Part shown: piece by piece, positions 62,690 through 64,000 of the stretch
Layout of the letters: each line of letters begins with the position of its first letter
Numbering within the stretch: position 1 is the first letter of the stretch
Assembly (NCBI RefSeq): GCF_011752565.1
Contig: NZ_VWXK01000008.1
Location: 62,001-126,000 of the forward strand
Reading direction: 5' to 3'
DNA from: Pantoea sp. Ap-967
GTDB lineage: Bacteria; Pseudomonadota; Gammaproteobacteria; Pseudomonadales; Pseudomonadaceae
Length of the DNA: 64,000 nucleotides
The notes under the pieces: generated by a model
Told to the model about the DNA's origin: nothing
Databases searched by the model: none
Seen by the model: only the letters and a program-made list of their open reading frames with translations
Made by a program: the position numbers and the translations under genes

Positions 62690-63001
62690 GAAGGTTGTCT
62701 GGCGGTCATAGGGGGGCGGGATTATGCCAGAAAACCTTGGCAATCGATGCACCCACTGCAGACCGATGGCAGCTTCGTCAGCGCATGCGCAGGCTTGGCA
62801 CGGAGAGAGCAGGGGAGGAAAAGTTCCCTGAAAAAACAAAAAAATGCTGAAACGTCTTTAAAAATCAGGAAAAACGCCATTCTGGCGACGCTTCAAACGG
62901 GCGTATGAAATTTGTGTAATTCCATTTCATCCTCGGCCAATCGGTAATGATCGGCCGCGCCGTGGGCCTGAACCCGCGGCGCAATGGCAAGGCATGGCGG
63001 C
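62690..63001. other. gene-free stretch upstream of pitA
   Basis: 312 bases. An A-rich part at about 62820-62880 (on the minus strand T-rich) presumably carries the pitA promoter, but no good -10/-35 pair or Pho box stands out. No RNA or small gene was recognised. Confidence 0.5.
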
Positions 63002-63202
63002 TCAGGAGTCTTCGCTGCGCAGTTCCTTTTCCATTTTTTCCAGTTCCTGGCTGAATGCCTGGTCCTGGACAGTGGCACGTTTTCGCCAAGGCTTGCGCTC
63101 CGGGTCCGGTTGCGCGGCGTAAGTGGTGACTTCACCACCGTATACGTCCTTGTAACGTTCAGCCTGGCGCTCGAGTTCTGCGCGCAGTTCATCTTTCGTC
63201 AC
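63002..63202 (-). CDS. small conserved charged protein
   Basis: 66 aa if started at GTG 63202 (after a CAGG ribosome-like site), giving VTKDELRAELERQAERYKDVYGGEVTTYAAQPDPERKPWRKRATVQDQAF; an ATG at 63262 would add 20 residues. It is very polar, helical, and keeps a central GGEVTTYAAQPDPERKPWR that looks conserved. KT2440 has a small gene in this place (PP_1374, from memory). No known domain. No close operon partner. Confidence 0.7.
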   Translation of the reverse strand: MTKDELRAELERQAERYKDVYGGEVTTYAAQPDPERKPWRKRATVQDQAFSQELEKMEKELRSEDS

Positions 63203-63479
63203 AGTGATACCTGAATGATTAAGAGTGGTCGTGTTGCGTGCCTGTGCAAGTTGCCCATGCACGGGCGTGCGGGATGACCGAATGATGATCGGGCCGCGGG
63301 TTTACCCCGGCATGTCGATCCGTTCAGTCAACTTGAAGTATAGCAACGGCTAAAAAGTCGCTCAGCGTTATTTACCCAACCTGACACTCACTGTCAAAGT
63401 TTTGTGAGCGGTTGAACGTTACCAAGTTTGAACCGCGTCGCGGTGGCGAAGTTCATTGCCGGTGAATAGGCACGCGCAG

Positions 63480-63506
63480 GGGAAATAAAAACGGCCTCGC
63501 ACAAGG
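63480..63506 (-). terminator. intrinsic terminator of the candidate sRNA
   Basis: Stem 63490-63500 with 63506-63516, read on the minus strand, followed by TTTTTATTT. No gene on the plus strand would need it. Confidence 0.7.
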
Positions 63507-63575
63507 CGAGGCCGTTGCCTGGGGACTTCTACGGTGGGTACCTGACCAGTCTCTCCAAAGAAGCCACATGTGGCA
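63484..63575 (-). ncRNA. candidate small RNA divergent from pcaR
   Basis: On the minus strand a promoter (TTGACC 63609-63604, 15-base spacer, TATACC 63588-63583) precedes about 90 bases with no reading frame and ends in a strong hairpin (AACGGCCTCGC, loop CTTGT, GCGAGGCCGTT) and TTTTATTT. It contains GCCACATGTGGC, a palindrome. No protein gene reads into this terminator, so an independent short transcript is the best explanation. The PcaR-type operator adjoins its -35. Confidence 0.5.
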
Positions 63576-63609
63576 GGAGAAAGGTATAAGCAAATTTGTC
63601 AGCGGTCAA

Positions 63610-63638
63610 TTGCGATTATCGGCCGTTCGTTCGATAAT
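63610..63638 (+). promoter_or_regulatory. promoter of pcaR
   Basis: TTGCGA (63610-63615), 17-base spacer, GATAAT (63633-63638). It lies 33 bases before the pcaR ATG and both boxes fall within the PcaR-type inverted repeat, which fits autorepression. Confidence 0.65.
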
Positions 63639-63643
63639 CGCAC
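63611..63643 (+). promoter_or_regulatory. PcaR-type operator
   Basis: The 15-mer GTTCGATAATCGCAC at 63629-63643 is identical to the PcaR site I recall from the P. putida pcaI promoter. An inverted partner TGCGATTATCG is at 63611-63621, ten bases away from CGATAATCGCA. It covers the pcaR promoter and adjoins the divergent sRNA promoter. Confidence 0.8.
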
Positions 63644-63670
63644 GAGCCAGCGATTTTTTTGAGGTGTGCG

Positions 63671-64000
63671 ATGAGTGACGAAACCCCGGCCAACGAATCC
63701 GCCAGCCCTGAGGCGATCCGCGCAACGGCGCCGGCCATGGCGCCGCCGATCGTGGCCTCCCCGGCCAAGCGGATTCAGGCCTTTACCGGCGACCCGGATT
63801 TCATGACCTCACTGGCCCGCGGCCTTGCCGTGATCCAGGCATTCCAGGAGCGCAAGCGCCAGCTGACCATCGCCCAGATCAGCCACCGCACCGAAATTCC
63901 GCGGGCGGCCGTGCGCCGTTGCCTGCATACCCTGATCAAGCTGGGCTATGCCACCACCGACGGGCGCACCTACTCGCTGCTGCCCAAGGTGCTGACCCTG
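63671..64000 (+). CDS. pcaR: IclR-family regulator PcaR, 5' part
   Basis: 110 codons visible before the window ends. A disordered N-terminus (SDETPANESASPEAIRATAP) leads to DFMTSLARGLAVIQAFQERKRQLTIAQISHRTEIPRAAVRRCLHTLIKLGYATTDGRTYSLLPKVLTL, the IclR winged helix. PcaR activates pcaIJ and other beta-ketoadipate pathway genes on sensing beta-ketoadipate. The close match to P. putida PcaR as I recall it, and the operator upstream, make this firm. The effector domain lies beyond the window. Confidence 0.92.
   Translation, partial: MSDETPANESASPEAIRATAPAMAPPIVASPAKRIQAFTGDPDFMTSLARGLAVIQAFQERKRQLTIAQISHRTEIPRAAVRRCLHTLIKLGYATTDGRTYSLLPKVLTL

Overview
This window is core chromosome of a Pseudomonas, most likely of the P. 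putida group. The evidence is high GC content, dense gene packing, orthologues of ColRS, BifA, MvaT/TurA, XenB, OlsBA, McpG and PcaR, and at least 18 intergenic copies of the P. putida-type REP repeat (unit GTAGGAGCGGGCTTGCCCCGC and variants). No rRNA, tRNA, CRISPR array, IS element, integrase or prophage was seen. From memory, gene order is colinear with P. aeruginosa PAO1 from about PA4400 (mutT) to PA4314 (purU), so this is an ancestral backbone rather than an island.

Layout: (1) 1-9200 holds a Nudix/ThiE-like repair protein, a cobalamin adenosyltransferase with a histidine kinase, a PanE-like reductase, YajQ, an MscS channel, an MdfA-like pump, AmpG and an alkyltransferase-like (ATL) DNA-damage sensor. 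(2) 9300-14100 holds a DUF481 protein, HugZ-type haem protein with a Fur-like site, FxsA, and groES-groEL behind a sigma-32-type promoter. (3) 14200-18850 is the ColRS envelope-stress locus: a PAP2 phosphatase, colR-colS, a methyltransferase, an InaA-type LPS kinase and a small exported protein. ColR-box matches precede both flanking target units. (4) 19000-31700 holds a MexVW-type RND pump, a two-unit imelysin/di-haem/DUF1513 lipoprotein locus with a shared Fur-like motif, bifA (c-di-GMP phosphodiesterase, FliA-like promoter) and sodB.

(5) 32000-45600 is a run of small metabolic and envelope units: argO/argP, an epimerase, a coiled-coil membrane protein, arsR-xenB with three similar palindromes, acpH, olsB-olsA, an acyl-CoA-dehydrogenase-like protein, a serine hydrolase with a small Cys-rich partner, YceI, a ClsB-like phospholipase-D protein, DJ-1, SnoaL and GNAT proteins. 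(6) 45800-54200 holds fumarase, a ferredoxin-reductase-like protein, pyruvate kinase, a TPR-like lipoprotein, a PilZ protein, sbcB, mvaT and purU. (7) 54300-64000 holds a tightly overlapped glycosyltransferase/DUF2334/flippase-like operon, the chemoreceptor mcpG with a FliA-like promoter, a HerA-like ATPase, a Pit phosphate transporter, a small conserved protein and the 5' end of pcaR. Upstream of pcaR lies an exact PcaR-type operator next to what looks like a divergent small RNA gene.

Most genes are ordinary core genes. The best candidates for new biology are the pcaR-divergent sRNA, the small ColR-regulon protein at 18606, the imelysin/DUF1513 locus, the GT4-DUF2334-flippase operon, the arsR-xenB triple palindrome, and the REP doublets with matched cores.
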